DNA of 64,000 bases from Chitinophagaceae bacterium (GTDB lineage Bacteria; Bacteroidota; Bacteroidia; Chitinophagales; Chitinophagaceae), in NCBI GenBank assembly GCA_016706055.1, contig JADJKL010000003.1, positions 124,001-188,000 of the forward strand, read 5' to 3'. This document shows, in pieces, positions 18,347 to 27,519 of this stretch (the first letter of the stretch is position 1; the number at the start of each line of letters is the position of its first letter). Under the pieces are notes generated by a model. That model saw only the letters and a program-made list of their open reading frames with translations. It did no database searches and was not told the DNA's origin. A program made the translations under genes and the position numbers.

Positions 18347-20577
18347 ATGGAAGTAACAGTAAAGACAGCGGAACAGCTACGATTAACAGCCGATGAATTT
18401 GAATTGATCAAACAGAAATTGGGAAGAACTCCCAACTTCAATGAACTATGTGCTTTCTCCGGTATGTGGAGCGAACATTGTAGTTATAAAAATTCTATCA
18501 AATGGTTAAAGACATTGCCAAGAGATGGAGAAAGAATGTTGGTTGCTGCAGGCGAAGAAAATGCAGGCCTAATGGATATTGGTGATGGCCTCGGTGTTGT
18601 TTTTAAAATTGAGTCACATAATCATCCATCTGCTATCGAACCTTTTCAAGGTGCGGCAACAGGTGTGGTGGTATTCACAGAGATATTTTTACGATGGGAG
18701 CAAGACCGATTGCTGCATTGAATTCTTTACGTTTTGGAAAATTGGAAGAAGATAAAACTCAACATTTATTATCTGGTGTTGTGCATGGTATTGGCCACTA
18801 CGGTAATTGTTTTGGTGTACCTACTGTTGGTGGCGAAATATATTTTGATCAATGCTATCATACCAATCCATTGGTAAATGCAATGAGTGTCGGTATATTA
18901 AAAAATGGAGAAACAGTTTCCGCCATTGCATTGGGAAAAGGAAATCCTGTAATGTTTGTAGGTAGTGCAACAGGTAAGGATGGAATTGGCGGTGCTTCTT
19001 TTGCATCAGCAGATATAACAGCTGAGAGTGCACAAGACTTACCAGCCGTACAAGTTGGTGATCCATTTCAGGAAAAGAAATTATTAGAAGCATGTTTGGA
19101 AGTAATACAAACTGGTGCTGTTGTTGGTATGCAGGATATGGGAGCTGCAGGAATTATTTGTTCCACTGCTGAGATGAGTGCCAAAGGAGAAGTAGGTATG
19201 CGGATTGATCTGGATAAAGTTCCTGCCCGGCAAGACAATATGAAAACTTGGGAGCTTTTATTAAGCGAAAGTCAGGAAAGAATGTTACTCGTTGCCAAAA
19301 AAGGAAGAGAAGATGAAGTAATGAAAGTCTTTATTAAGTGGGATTTACCTTGTTCTGTAATTGGCGAAGTAACAGATGATGGCAATCTTGATTTTTATAT
19401 GAATGGAGAATTAGAAGCTTCGTTGCCAGCCTATGAATTAGTATTAGGCGGTGGTGCTCCGCAATACGAAAGAGAATACAAAGAACCTGCATACTTAGCA
19501 GCAATAAATAAATTCAATCCGTCATCCATAAAAGTTCCGGATAATTTAAAAGCTGTTGCTGAAAAATTAATCCAGCTTCCTTCCATTGCATCTAAAAGAT
19601 GGATATACAATCAGTATGATAGTATGGTAGGAACAAACAATACTTCTACCAATGCGCCAACAGATGCACCGATTGTAATTATTAAAGGAACAAAAAAAGC
19701 ATTAGCTATAACTACAGATTGTAACAGCCGTTATGTGTATGCTGATCCATACAAAGGAACAATGATGGCAGTAAGCGAAGCTGCAAGAAATATTGTATGC
19801 AGTGGTGGCTTGCCATTAGGTGTTACTAACTGTTTAAACTTTGGAAACCCTTACGATCCCGAAGTGTATTATCAATTTGTGCAGGCCATAAAAGGAATGG
19901 GCGATGCCTGTCGCAAATTCGACACACCGGTAACGGGTGGTAATGTAAGTTTCTATAATCAAAATCCTGATGGGCCGGTTTATCCTACACCAACAATTGG
20001 TATGGTTGGTTTATTGGAAGATGTAGATCAAAGAATGACACTGGACTTTAAAGAAGAAGGAAATATTATTTATGTGCTGGGAGAAATAACAAACGATATT
20101 AATTCATCACAATACCTGTGCAAACTTTGCGAAGTAGAATATTCGCCTGCTCCGCATTTTGAATTAGAAAATGAATTTGCATTGCAACAAACAGTCGCAT
20201 CATTAATAACAAAAGGATTAGTTCTTTCTGCACATGATATTAGCGAAGGCGGATTATTTGTAACGCTTTGCGAAAGCGGTTTCAATAGAGAACTTGGCTT
20301 TTCTGTAATCACTTCTGGCGGAATAAGAAAAGATGCTTCGTTGTTTGGAGAAGGACAAAGCCGTGTTGTAGTGTCCGTAGCGTTAGACAAAGTAAAAGAA
20401 TTTGAAGCTTCTGTGAAAGATATTCCGTTTGAAAAAGTAGGAGTGGTAACGAGTGGCGAAATTGTTGTGGATGGAGACTTCTGGGGAACAATTGATTGGT
20501 GGAGCGAAAAATATGATACTGCTATTGAAAATTACTTATTAAAAGAAGAAGCAGGCGCAGCTTTGAGTTCAATATAA
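18347..20577 (+). CDS. purL: Phosphoribosylformylglycinamidine synthase (PurL), broken by one missing base
   Basis: ATP-dependent fourth step of purine synthesis (FGAR to FGAM). N-terminal motifs: FNELCAFSGMWSEHCSYKNS and VVFKIESHNHPSAIEPFQGA. The second frame continues with MGARPIAALNSLRFG, GVVHGIGHYGNCFGVPTVGG and AAGIICSTAEM. Adding one G at the GG of 18667-18668 restores ATGVGGIHRDIFTMGARP, and the product is 743 residues, the usual small-PurL size. A -7-like TAAATTTG lies at 18309-18316. hldD starts three bases after the stop. An essential gene is unlikely to be truly broken, so the lesion is probably a read error. Confidence 0.95.
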
Positions 20578-20579
20578 TA

Positions 20580-21560
20580 ATGGAGAAGAATAAAACGATA
20601 CTACTAACAGGTGCCGCTGGCTTCATCGGTAGCCATTTACTTGGTTTTTTGAACAAACAAGGTTACGCCAACATCATCATTGTTGATGAGTTTGACAACG
20701 AAGACAAATGGTTCAACTTTGATGATAAGCAGTTTACTGAAAAAGTAGAAAGGTCAATCTTGTTTGATTGGTTAAAAGAAAATAATCCTGCTATCGATTT
20801 TGTCTTTCATCTTGGTGCCAGAACAGATACCACCGAGTTTGATTATTCCATTCATGAAAAACTGAATGTGGAATATTCAAAAAACATCTGGAACTATTGC
20901 ACTGAGAAAAGTATTCCATTAGTCTATGCATCTTCTGCTGCTACTTACGGTAGCGGAGAATTGGGTTACAAAGACGATCATGCAATAGTAAATGAACTGC
21001 AACCGCTAAATCCCTACGGCATCTCCAAAAATGAATTTGACAAATGGGCATTGCAACAAACATCGCAACCACCTTCTTGGGCTGGTCTTAAATTCTTCAA
21101 TGTATATGGTCCCAACGAATATCATAAAGGCCGCATGGCCAGTATGATTTTTCATGGGTACAACCAGATAAAGAAAACTGGCGAAGTGAAATTATTTAAA
21201 TCGCATAAGCCGGAATTTAAAGACGGCGAGCAACTTCGGGATTTCATTTATGTAGAAGACATAGCCAAAGTTTGTTACTGGCTTATGCAAAACAATGTTG
21301 AATCAGGTCTATACAATTTAGGTACAGGCAAAGCAAGAAGTTTTAAAGACCAGATTACTGCCATCTTCAATACACTTAATAAAGAACCGAACATTCAATA
21401 CATTGATATGCCTGAAGACATTCGGGACAAATATCAATACTTTACCGAAGCAGATATGAGTAAACTCATAAATGCTGGTTACACCGAATCTTTTTATTCT
21501 TTGGAAGAAGGTGTAGCAGACTATGTAAAGAATTTTCTTGCTGGAAGTAACTATTACTAA
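20580..21560 (+). CDS. hldD: ADP-L-glycero-D-manno-heptose 6-epimerase
   Basis: 326 residues, SDR-type epimerase making the heptose precursor of LPS inner core. NADP-binding TGAAGFIGSH is at 10-19; the active site shows ASSAATYG and the Tyr/Lys pair in YGISKNEFDKW; FFNVYGPNEYHKGRMASM is typical of HldD. The ATG lies two bases after the purL stop, so it is co-transcribed with purL although the functions are unrelated. It implies heptose-containing lipopolysaccharide in this organism. Confidence 0.93.
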   Translation: MEKNKTILLTGAAGFIGSHLLGFLNKQGYANIIIVDEFDNEDKWFNFDDKQFTEKVERSILFDWLKENNPAIDFVFHLGARTDTTEFDYSIHEKLNVEYSKNIWNYCTEKSIPLVYASSAATYGSGELGYKDDHAIVNELQPLNPYGISKNEFDKWALQQTSQPPSWAGLKFFNVYGPNEYHKGRMASMIFHGYNQIKKTGEVKLFKSHKPEFKDGEQLRDFIYVEDIAKVCYWLMQNNVESGLYNLGTGKARSFKDQITAIFNTLNKEPNIQYIDMPEDIRDKYQYFTEADMSKLINAGYTESFYSLEEGVADYVKNFLAGSNYY

Positions 21561-21568
21561 GTATTTTT

Positions 21569-21654
21569 TTTGCCGGTAAGAATATAAGACGGAAAGAATA
21601 ATACTTATTTCAAAATATTCCCTCCCGTCTTACCGCCTTTCCGGCAAATTTTTT
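21569..21654 (+). terminator. Long imperfect hairpin terminator after hldD
   Basis: TTTGCCGG (21569-21576) pairs with CCGGCAAA (21641-21648), and AAGACGG (21586-21592) with CCGTCTT (21625-21631). A T run follows. It is longer than a usual terminator and may be a structured repeat that serves as one. Confidence 0.6.
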
Positions 21655-21667
21655 CCCGGCTTACAAT

Positions 21668-21695
21668 AAAAAAAGGAGCAACTCTCGTCACTCCC
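21668..21695 (-). terminator. Weak terminator of the fasciclin gene
   Basis: On the minus strand, GGAG (21694-21691), a 12-base loop and CTCC (21678-21675) are followed by seven T. The stem is short. Confidence 0.45.
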
Positions 21696-21728
21696 GTTTC
21701 TTCAAATTACAACATTCGAATAAGGCTC

Positions 21729-22340
21729 TTATTTTTTCGGCATCAATACCGCATCAATTACATAAGTAACTCCGTTGCTAGAAATAACATCAGCAATAGT
21801 AATATTAGCAACACCACCTTTAGCGTCAGTCACTGTCCATTTGCCATCTTTGTAACCAATCATCAGTTCTTCACCTTGTACAGTTTTTAATTTCTGTCCG
21901 TCTTTTAAATCAGTAGATTTTAAAGCACCCGGCACTACATGGTAAGTAAGAATGTTAGTTAACGCAGCTTTGTTTTCTGGTTTTACCAGATTGTCAACAG
22001 TTCCTGCTGGTAATTTATCAAACGCTTCATTTGTTGGAGCAAATACAGTAAAAGGTCCAGCACTCTTCAATGTTTCTACCAGTTCAGCAGCTTTTACAGC
22101 AGCTACCAACGTAGTATGGTCAGCAGAACCAGCTGCATTATCCACGATGTCTTTAGAAGGCACCATCATCGCACCACCTACCATTACACCATCTTCTTTC
22201 ATTGGTTCCATCTTATCCATTTTGTCCATAGAGGTGTCTTCCATCTTGGTTTCATCAGCCTTCTTTTCGTCGTTGCAGGCCATAAAAGTTGAGCTTACTA
22301 ATGCTGTTGCAAGTAACAGCGAGAAAAATTTCTTTTGCAT
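21729..22340 (-). CDS. Fasciclin-domain lipoprotein
   Basis: 203 residues from the ATG at 22340 (MQKKFFSLLL), chosen because it starts a proper type II signal peptide with lipobox TFMAC; longer versions add a non-hydrophobic leader. A Met/Lys/Asp-rich linker (residues about 25-55) precedes a FAS1 domain with the two usual blocks, GPFTVFAPTNEAFDKLP and LTYHVVPGAL, ending in NGVTYVIDAVLMPK. FAS1 domains act in adhesion or in unknown extracytoplasmic roles. It stands alone. Confidence 0.9.
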   Translation of the reverse strand: MQKKFFSLLLATALVSSTFMACNDEKKADETKMEDTSMDKMDKMEPMKEDGVMVGGAMMVPSKDIVDNAAGSADHTTLVAAVKAAELVETLKSAGPFTVFAPTNEAFDKLPAGTVDNLVKPENKAALTNILTYHVVPGALKSTDLKDGQKLKTVQGEELMIGYKDGKWTVTDAKGGVANITIADVISSNGVTYVIDAVLMPKK

Positions 22341-22517
22341 AATTTTTTGATTTTTAAGTTGATTTATAGAACAACACATACGACATAGCATTGTTTATAG
22401 ATTGCACTAATTAATTTTTTTTCTCCCCTTTTGTTTAATCATTGGTCGTAGGCTACCATATATCTATTACACAAACATCCTCAGCCTGTAGTCATTATCT
22501 TTACAAAAAACAGATAC

Positions 22518-23315
22518 ATGAGTAAGAAAATAGCCATCATTGGCGGTGGTAACCTCGGTGCATCAATTGCAGAAGGATTAATCAACAGCGATTTCAGCCG
22601 TCCGGTAGAGTTAACCATCACCCGCCGCAAGCCAGCATCTCTCAGCCGTTTTGCAGAAATGGGCTGCATGGTACATAGCGACAATAAAAAAGCAGTGAAG
22701 GATAGTGAAGTAATAATATTAGCTGTAAAGCCATATAACTATGCAGACATAGTAAAAGAATTAAAAACCGTACTCAATCCAAAAAAGCATGTAGTAGTAT
22801 CTGTCATTACTGGTGTGTGGATAGAGCAGTTGCAAGCCGCTATTGGCAAACCTGTTCCTGTTATCAGGGCAATGCCCAACACTGCCATTGCCATTCAACA
22901 AAGCATGACCTGCCTTGCACACAATGGCGCCACCGATGCACAGGTTAATTATATGCAACAGCTTTTCGATCAGTTGGGCAAAACAGTTATCATCAACGAA
23001 AAATTAATGGATGCCGCCACCGTACTCGGCGCTTGCGGCACGGCGTATGCCATGCGGTATATCAGGGCAAATATACAGGGCGGAATAGAAATTGGTTTCG
23101 ATGCTGCCACTGCATCTTTAATAGCAGCACAAACTGTTAATGGCGCAGCAGAATTATTATTACAAAAAGGAGCACACCCCGAACAGGAAATAGATAAAGT
23201 AACAACACCCATGGGCTGCACTATTGCCGGACTCAACGAAATGGAACACCAAGGTTTCAGCTCATCATTAATAAGAGGCTTGGTGGCGAGCTATAAAAAG
23301 ATTGTGAAGGAATAG
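22518..23315 (+). CDS. proC: Pyrroline-5-carboxylate reductase
   Basis: 265 residues. Last step of proline synthesis with NAD(P)H. Rossmann motif IAIIGGGNLGASIAEGL is at 5-21, then AVKPYNY, VIRAMPNTAIAIQQSMT and the C-terminal signature TPMGCTIAGLNEMEHQGF (family: ..TPGGTT..G...E..G). The usual Gly-Gly-Thr-Thr is Met-Gly-Cys-Thr here, a modest change in the loop near the active site. The gene is monocistronic, followed by a hairpin. Confidence 0.93.
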   Translation: MSKKIAIIGGGNLGASIAEGLINSDFSRPVELTITRRKPASLSRFAEMGCMVHSDNKKAVKDSEVIILAVKPYNYADIVKELKTVLNPKKHVVVSVITGVWIEQLQAAIGKPVPVIRAMPNTAIAIQQSMTCLAHNGATDAQVNYMQQLFDQLGKTVIINEKLMDAATVLGACGTAYAMRYIRANIQGGIEIGFDAATASLIAAQTVNGAAELLLQKGAHPEQEIDKVTTPMGCTIAGLNEMEHQGFSSSLIRGLVASYKKIVKE

Positions 23316-23335
23316 GAAAATGTTTTTGTTTGTAC

Positions 23336-23379
23336 ACTGAAGCTTTAGCGAAGGTGTGGTTACCCAACTTCAGTTTTTC
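23336..23379 (+). terminator. Hairpin with T run after proC
   Basis: ACTGAAG (about 23336-23342) pairs with CTTCAGT (about 23369-23375), followed by TTTTT. The loop is long (26 bases), so it is a weak terminator; it may belong to the repeat element just downstream. Confidence 0.4.
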
Positions 23380-23383
23380 ATGG

Positions 23384-23407
23384 CATCGTCTGTTGCGTCG
23401 CACTCTT
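23384..23407 (-). repeat. Dispersed repeat, copy 1
   Basis: These 24 bases are the exact reverse complement of 54079-54102. Beyond the exact core, a second block (ACTGAAGTTGGG read on the minus strand here, ACTAAAGCTGGG in the other copy) follows at nearly the same distance, so the element is about 45 bases long. Both copies are intergenic and downstream of a gene. Confidence 0.7.
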
Positions 23408-23499
23408 CAGGGTTCGGTTCGCTATTCAGCATTTTGACACAAGCAAAGAATAAGTTATCGTTGTGATTTTTGAAATGCCTCTTCAACTAAATTTGCGCC

Positions 23500-23930
23500 A
23501 TGTTATTAAAAATCTTGACCGTGGCAGGCTTAGCCACTTTTGAAATATATGCCGCCATTCCTGCTGGCTTAGCTTTTGGCCTTTCGCCTTGGGTAATTTT
23601 TTTGGCAAGCTTAACGGGTGGAATTGTGGGAGTATATGTTACCATTTTCTTGGGCGATAAAATCAAAGCATTTTTTGCAAAGTATAAAAAGCCAAAAGAA
23701 GAAAAACCAAAGACCGGATTGATCTATCGCATCTGGAATAAGTATGGCGTTATTGGCTTGGGCTTTCTGGGAACGATTACTGTTGGTGCTCCCATTAGCA
23801 TTGCCGTTGGTTATAGTTTTAATGTGTCGGTAGTAAAATTAATTACCTGGTGCTGCATTGGTGTAGTTACTCGTTGTGCCATTTTACCACAGTCGGCCAC
23901 TACGGATTGAAAGTTTTTGGAAATAACTAA
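23500..23930 (+). CDS. Small multidrug-export-like membrane protein, probably broken near its end
   Basis: About 136-143 residues with four hydrophobic segments. The start GLATFEIYAAIPAGLAFGLS resembles the E.R.AIP.G motif of the Sm_multidrug_ex/DedA-like family, and GLGFLGTITVGAPISIAVGY is a conserved-looking second half. The frame stops at 23910 in an unlikely tail (ILPQSATTD). If one base is missing near 23876, the protein reads TRWCHFTTVGHYGLKVFGNN and ends at 23930 with 143 residues, a more natural end. A -7-like TAAATTTG (23488-23495) is only four bases before the ATG, hinting at a very short leader. Function not established. Confidence 0.65.
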
Positions 23931-24080
23931 AGCTTCTCGCCATGTCAGGGATTTTAAAATATACAGGCTGCGTAAAATATTTTTGAATGCTATTTTAACT
24001 AAGTTACAACGACTTATGCATTTCATTTTTTCGGGTAAATCAATTGTTTTATCTTCCATGCAAACAAATAAAAAGCTAAT

Positions 24081-24425
24081 ATGAAAAAATTACTTTCTTC
24101 TTTATTGATTATTGCCGCTTTAGGCTTTGTGGCCTGCGACAGCGATAAAAAAACTGACAAAACAGAAGCTGAAGGAACTGAAAAAGTTGAAACTCCGGGA
24201 GCACCGGCCACACCAACGGGTGTAATGGCAGCAGTAGCTCATGTATGCGGCGCAGATTGCAAAGATGGCAACCACATGTATGCTCATGGCGAAGTAGGAC
24301 ATACTTGTACTGAAGCTTGTGGTGCAGCTCATACTTGTACTGATAAATGTGCAGATGGTGCTAACCACACATATGCTCATGGAGAAGCAGGACATACATG
24401 TACAGAAGCCTGTATGAAAATGTAA
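24081..24425 (+). CDS. Cys/His-rich repeat lipoprotein
   Basis: 114 residues. Lipobox GFVAC (Cys19) then an acidic/Lys linker (20-50). Two near-identical repeats follow: residues about 54-80 and 84-111. Each has the order HxCxxxC-(K/A)DG-NH-x-YAHGE-GHTCTEAC, with four Cys and four or five His. Such density suggests metal binding (zinc, copper or nickel) at the cell surface, but no characterised family comes to mind. A clear terminator follows, so it is transcribed alone. Confidence 0.8.
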   Translation: MKKLLSSLLIIAALGFVACDSDKKTDKTEAEGTEKVETPGAPATPTGVMAAVAHVCGADCKDGNHMYAHGEVGHTCTEACGAAHTCTDKCADGANHTYAHGEAGHTCTEACMKM

Positions 24426-24443
24426 GGCTAGATTAATTAATTT

Positions 24444-24475
24444 AAAGCCGCTGTTAATCTACAGCGGCTTTTTTA
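24444..24475 (+). terminator. Terminator of the Cys/His-rich lipoprotein gene
   Basis: AAGCCGCTGT (24445-24454), loop TAATCT, ACAGCGGCTT (24461-24470), then T's. Perfect 10-base stem. The following 24476-24700 shows no gene. Confidence 0.9.
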
Positions 24476-24700
24476 TGAAGTATAAAACAGTTAAAAGAAT
24501 GTTCCTGTTTCCATATTGAGTTGTAGAATCTTTAAATCTAAACTAACAGAACTTAGGTTTATTTGCGCCTGATGCCCTGGATTGTTATGATAGTTGCTTA
24601 TATGCTTTGCTCCAAAAATTTCAAATGTGTTTTGCTGTCGCACTGCGGAAAAAATATTGAAGCCTAATTTAATAAGCAGATTTTTACCATCATTAAAGCC

Positions 24701-25546
24701 CTAAAAATCTGTAAAGAGTGTTTGTTTTCCATTATTAATAAGATAGAGTTCATCTGTAACCTTGCCATTGGTGAATTTGAAATCGGTAAGCCAAAGTTTA
24801 TTGTTTTTAAAATCTTCAAACGTTAGATAAATTCCTTTTTGGGTTTCTGTGTTTTCAAGTACAGGGATATTGGTTCTGCGGGAATAAAAATCATTGACTT
24901 CTTTAAAAGAAAGTTTTCTTTTTTTATTTAAGGTAAGGGTTACATCTGTGGTTGCCATTTTTCTTGCCAAAGAATCAAAAGGGAGAAAAAACCACTCGTC
25001 CATTTTGTTTGCTGTGAATTTATAATAATTAAGAAATACATCTTCAATTTTAAAGAGAGCTTGTAATGTAGTGTCTGTCTGTACATAGATGTCTATATCT
25101 GCTTTACTGTTTCCGTAGGCATCAGCTTTTCCCAGTATAGATTTGGTGATTACTTTCTTGGTGGTCATTTCATCCAGAGCACCTTCTTGCATCCAAAAGG
25201 ATCGAATATAAATAATGAGCTTGCTGGTAGAAGAGGGGTTTAAGTTCTTTCTAAAATAGTGATTGATTATTGCTGTCCAGGTTCTTTGCAATTGTATTTT
25301 ACCAAAAGCCTTTTTACCAATATTCGGAATCTTTAGATAGCCAAGTTTTGAAGTGTCAAATCGTTTATCGAAAATAATAATTTCATTGAAAGGCAATTTC
25401 ACATCCTTGTAGTAGCTCTTTTCAAGAAAAGAGGTTTTAAATTCTTGGGAGTTGAGAATATAATCTGTGCCATCATTCTTTTGAGCAACTACATCATATT
25501 GTATGCTTACAAAAAAAAATATAAAGAAATAAATGAATTTTTTCAT
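24701..25546 (-). CDS. Secreted protein of unknown function
   Basis: 281 residues with a signal peptide (MKKFIYFFIFFFVSIQ, cleavage likely after VVAQ). No domain is recognised. Seen in it: FEKS-type linker near the start, KSYYKDVKLPFNEIIIFDKR, a central LIIYIRSFWMQEGALDE, and a C-terminal YLTFEDFKNNKLWLTDFKF. The mix of strands suggests a periplasmic beta-rich protein. It follows the amidohydrolase gene on the same strand after 12 bases and is probably co-transcribed with it. Confidence 0.7.
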   Translation of the reverse strand: MKKFIYFFIFFFVSIQYDVVAQKNDGTDYILNSQEFKTSFLEKSYYKDVKLPFNEIIIFDKRFDTSKLGYLKIPNIGKKAFGKIQLQRTWTAIINHYFRKNLNPSSTSKLIIYIRSFWMQEGALDEMTTKKVITKSILGKADAYGNSKADIDIYVQTDTTLQALFKIEDVFLNYYKFTANKMDEWFFLPFDSLARKMATTDVTLTLNKKRKLSFKEVNDFYSRRTNIPVLENTETQKGIYLTFEDFKNNKLWLTDFKFTNGKVTDELYLINNGKQTLFTDF

Positions 25547-25558
25547 CGATAGACTTAA

Positions 25559-26836
25559 TTACTGCTTGTACACAACTCCATCCTTCATTACAAAAACTAC
25601 TTTGCCAAACACTTTTGTATCTTTTAGCGGGTCGCCATCTACTGCAACTATATCTGCCAGTTTTCCAGCTTCAATACTTCCTAGTTTATCTTTTTCACCT
25701 AATAAATCTGCGGCATAAATGGTAGCAGCTTTTATAGTTTCCATTATAGGCATACCAGCTTCATTCATAAGTCCAAACTCAAGCCAGTTCATTCCATGTT
25801 TGTACACACCGGCATCGGTACCAAATGCAATCTTTACTCCAGCTTTGTAGGCTTTGGCAAGTGTTGCTTTTATTTGCGGACCAATCTCCAATGCTTTTGG
25901 TGTAACCAATGCAGGATAATAACCGGGAATTTTTGCAGAGTCTGCTACAGCAGCACCAGCAGTTAGTGTTGGCACATACCAAGTGCCGTATTGCTTAAAT
26001 AAAGCGATGGCTTCATCATCCATTAATGTACCATGCTCAATGGAATTTACTCCGGCACGGATGGCTCTCTTCATTCCTTCTGCACCATGTGCATGCACTG
26101 CTACTTTAAAACCATAATCTTTTGCCGTTTCTACAATGGCCTTTATTTCCTCTTCTGTAAACTGTGGGTTGCTAGAGCTTTTGGCAACACTTAGTACACC
26201 ACCTGATGCAGCAATTTTTATCAAGTCACTTCCATCCTTATATCGTTGGCGAACGGCTTGCCTGCATTCATCTGCTCCGTTTGCTACTCCATCAAAAGGG
26301 CCGGGGTCGCCCATCAAGTCTTTCCGGTATCCGTTTGTAGGATCTATATGTCCGCCAGTGGTAGAAATTGCTTTTCCGGCAGTGTACACTCTAGGACCTT
26401 TTATCCATCCTTTATTAATAGCATTGCGAAGCGAAATGTTTACACCGCTTCCGCCAAGATCTCTTACAGTGGTAAATCCAGCCATTAAGGTTACTTCAGC
26501 AAACTGTACAGACTGGTATGCGTAGTCAGCAGGGTTATAAGTAAATCCTTCAAGCTGTCGTTTAGGACTGGTTTCAAATTCCAGATGTACATGCATATCA
26601 ATCCAGCCAGGCATTACTGTTTTTGTTTTCAGGTCAATTACTTTATCGGCTGCACCTGCTTTTGAAAAACCACTTTCGATAGTTGCGATTTTATTTTTCT
26701 CAACTACAATTGTCATGTTTTTCTCCGGCTCATTAGATATGCCATCAATTAAAGTGCCGCACCAGATATAAGTTTTCTGGGCATGAATAAATGTTATAAC
26801 CAATAAAGCGGTAATACTAAGTAGTAGTTTTTTCAT
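25559..26836 (-). CDS. Secreted amidohydrolase (imidazolonepropionase/prolidase-like)
   Basis: 425 residues with a signal peptide (ends near IHAQ, about residue 19). Metal-dependent hydrolase fold: the HxH pair in GWIDMHVHLEFE, the Lys of DLIKIAASGGV (a likely carbamylated bridging ligand), His in VAVHAHGAEGM and SIEHGTLMD, and Asp in AFGTDAGVYKHG. The C-terminal beta domain reads LGSIEAGKLADIVAVDGDPL. Family members cleave dipeptides or cyclic amides; the substrate here is not known. Probably periplasmic, and first in a two-gene unit with the unknown protein. Confidence 0.88.
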   Translation of the reverse strand: MKKLLLSITALLVITFIHAQKTYIWCGTLIDGISNEPEKNMTIVVEKNKIATIESGFSKAGAADKVIDLKTKTVMPGWIDMHVHLEFETSPKRQLEGFTYNPADYAYQSVQFAEVTLMAGFTTVRDLGGSGVNISLRNAINKGWIKGPRVYTAGKAISTTGGHIDPTNGYRKDLMGDPGPFDGVANGADECRQAVRQRYKDGSDLIKIAASGGVLSVAKSSSNPQFTEEEIKAIVETAKDYGFKVAVHAHGAEGMKRAIRAGVNSIEHGTLMDDEAIALFKQYGTWYVPTLTAGAAVADSAKIPGYYPALVTPKALEIGPQIKATLAKAYKAGVKIAFGTDAGVYKHGMNWLEFGLMNEAGMPIMETIKAATIYAADLLGEKDKLGSIEAGKLADIVAVDGDPLKDTKVFGKVVFVMKDGVVYKQ

Positions 26837-26916
26837 GTGTAGTGTTGAAGCAGTTGAGGAACTAAGTTTGTTGCTATGAAAATAATCTAATTGAACTTTA
26901 TTTAGTATTTTAAATT

Positions 26917-27315
26917 ATGAATTTATTTAAATTGATAACTGTAATCAGTTGCTTTCTGATACTCACACAAAGTTGCACTTCGCAAAAAGATTTTAGTGAT
27001 ACGCTGGTTATTGTGAAAAGAGGTGAAACTGTGAAGGTAAAAGGACTTGACCTTAAAATTACAAACAAGGGTTGTGGAAGAGAATGGGTGTCTGATGGTG
27101 GAGAATCGTACGAAAAACCTGTTTGTGAACTTGCCTATGTCTTAGGCGATTCTACAAAATATGGCGGAAGAAGCTACAAACCCGTTTATTTCGGAGATAT
27201 TGAAATCAGTATAGAGAAAATGAATGTTTGGAACAAAGAGGAAGACGGAGTTCCGGGAGGAGCCTGCCGCTTATGGATACGTAAACTGAAGCAGCCTGAT
27301 GCTACTGGTAAATAA
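26917..27315 (+). CDS. Small lipoprotein of unknown function
   Basis: 132 residues. Lipobox LTQSC (Cys20). The mature part has Cys in ITNKGCGREW, KPVCELAY and GGACRLWIRK, which could form disulfides. VKRGETVKVKGLDLKITNKG and DIEISIEKMNVW look like beta strands. No family recognised. No close neighbour on the same strand before pyrG. Confidence 0.65.
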   Translation: MNLFKLITVISCFLILTQSCTSQKDFSDTLVIVKRGETVKVKGLDLKITNKGCGREWVSDGGESYEKPVCELAYVLGDSTKYGGRSYKPVYFGDIEISIEKMNVWNKEEDGVPGGACRLWIRKLKQPDATGK

Positions 27316-27519
27316 AGTGTAACGGCAAATCATCTTTTCCACCCAGAAAGTCATATCTGTGGATATGAAATTTTACCAGAAAGGATTTTTCTTTTACTTT
27401 TACACGACCTCACGGAGTTATTCTGTACTAAGTTGATTAAAGTACACCTCTGCTGGTCATTTGGACTGGGTTTTTTCACAAGTTTTTTTGCAATTGAACT
27501 AAACAAATAAGCAATTTGT

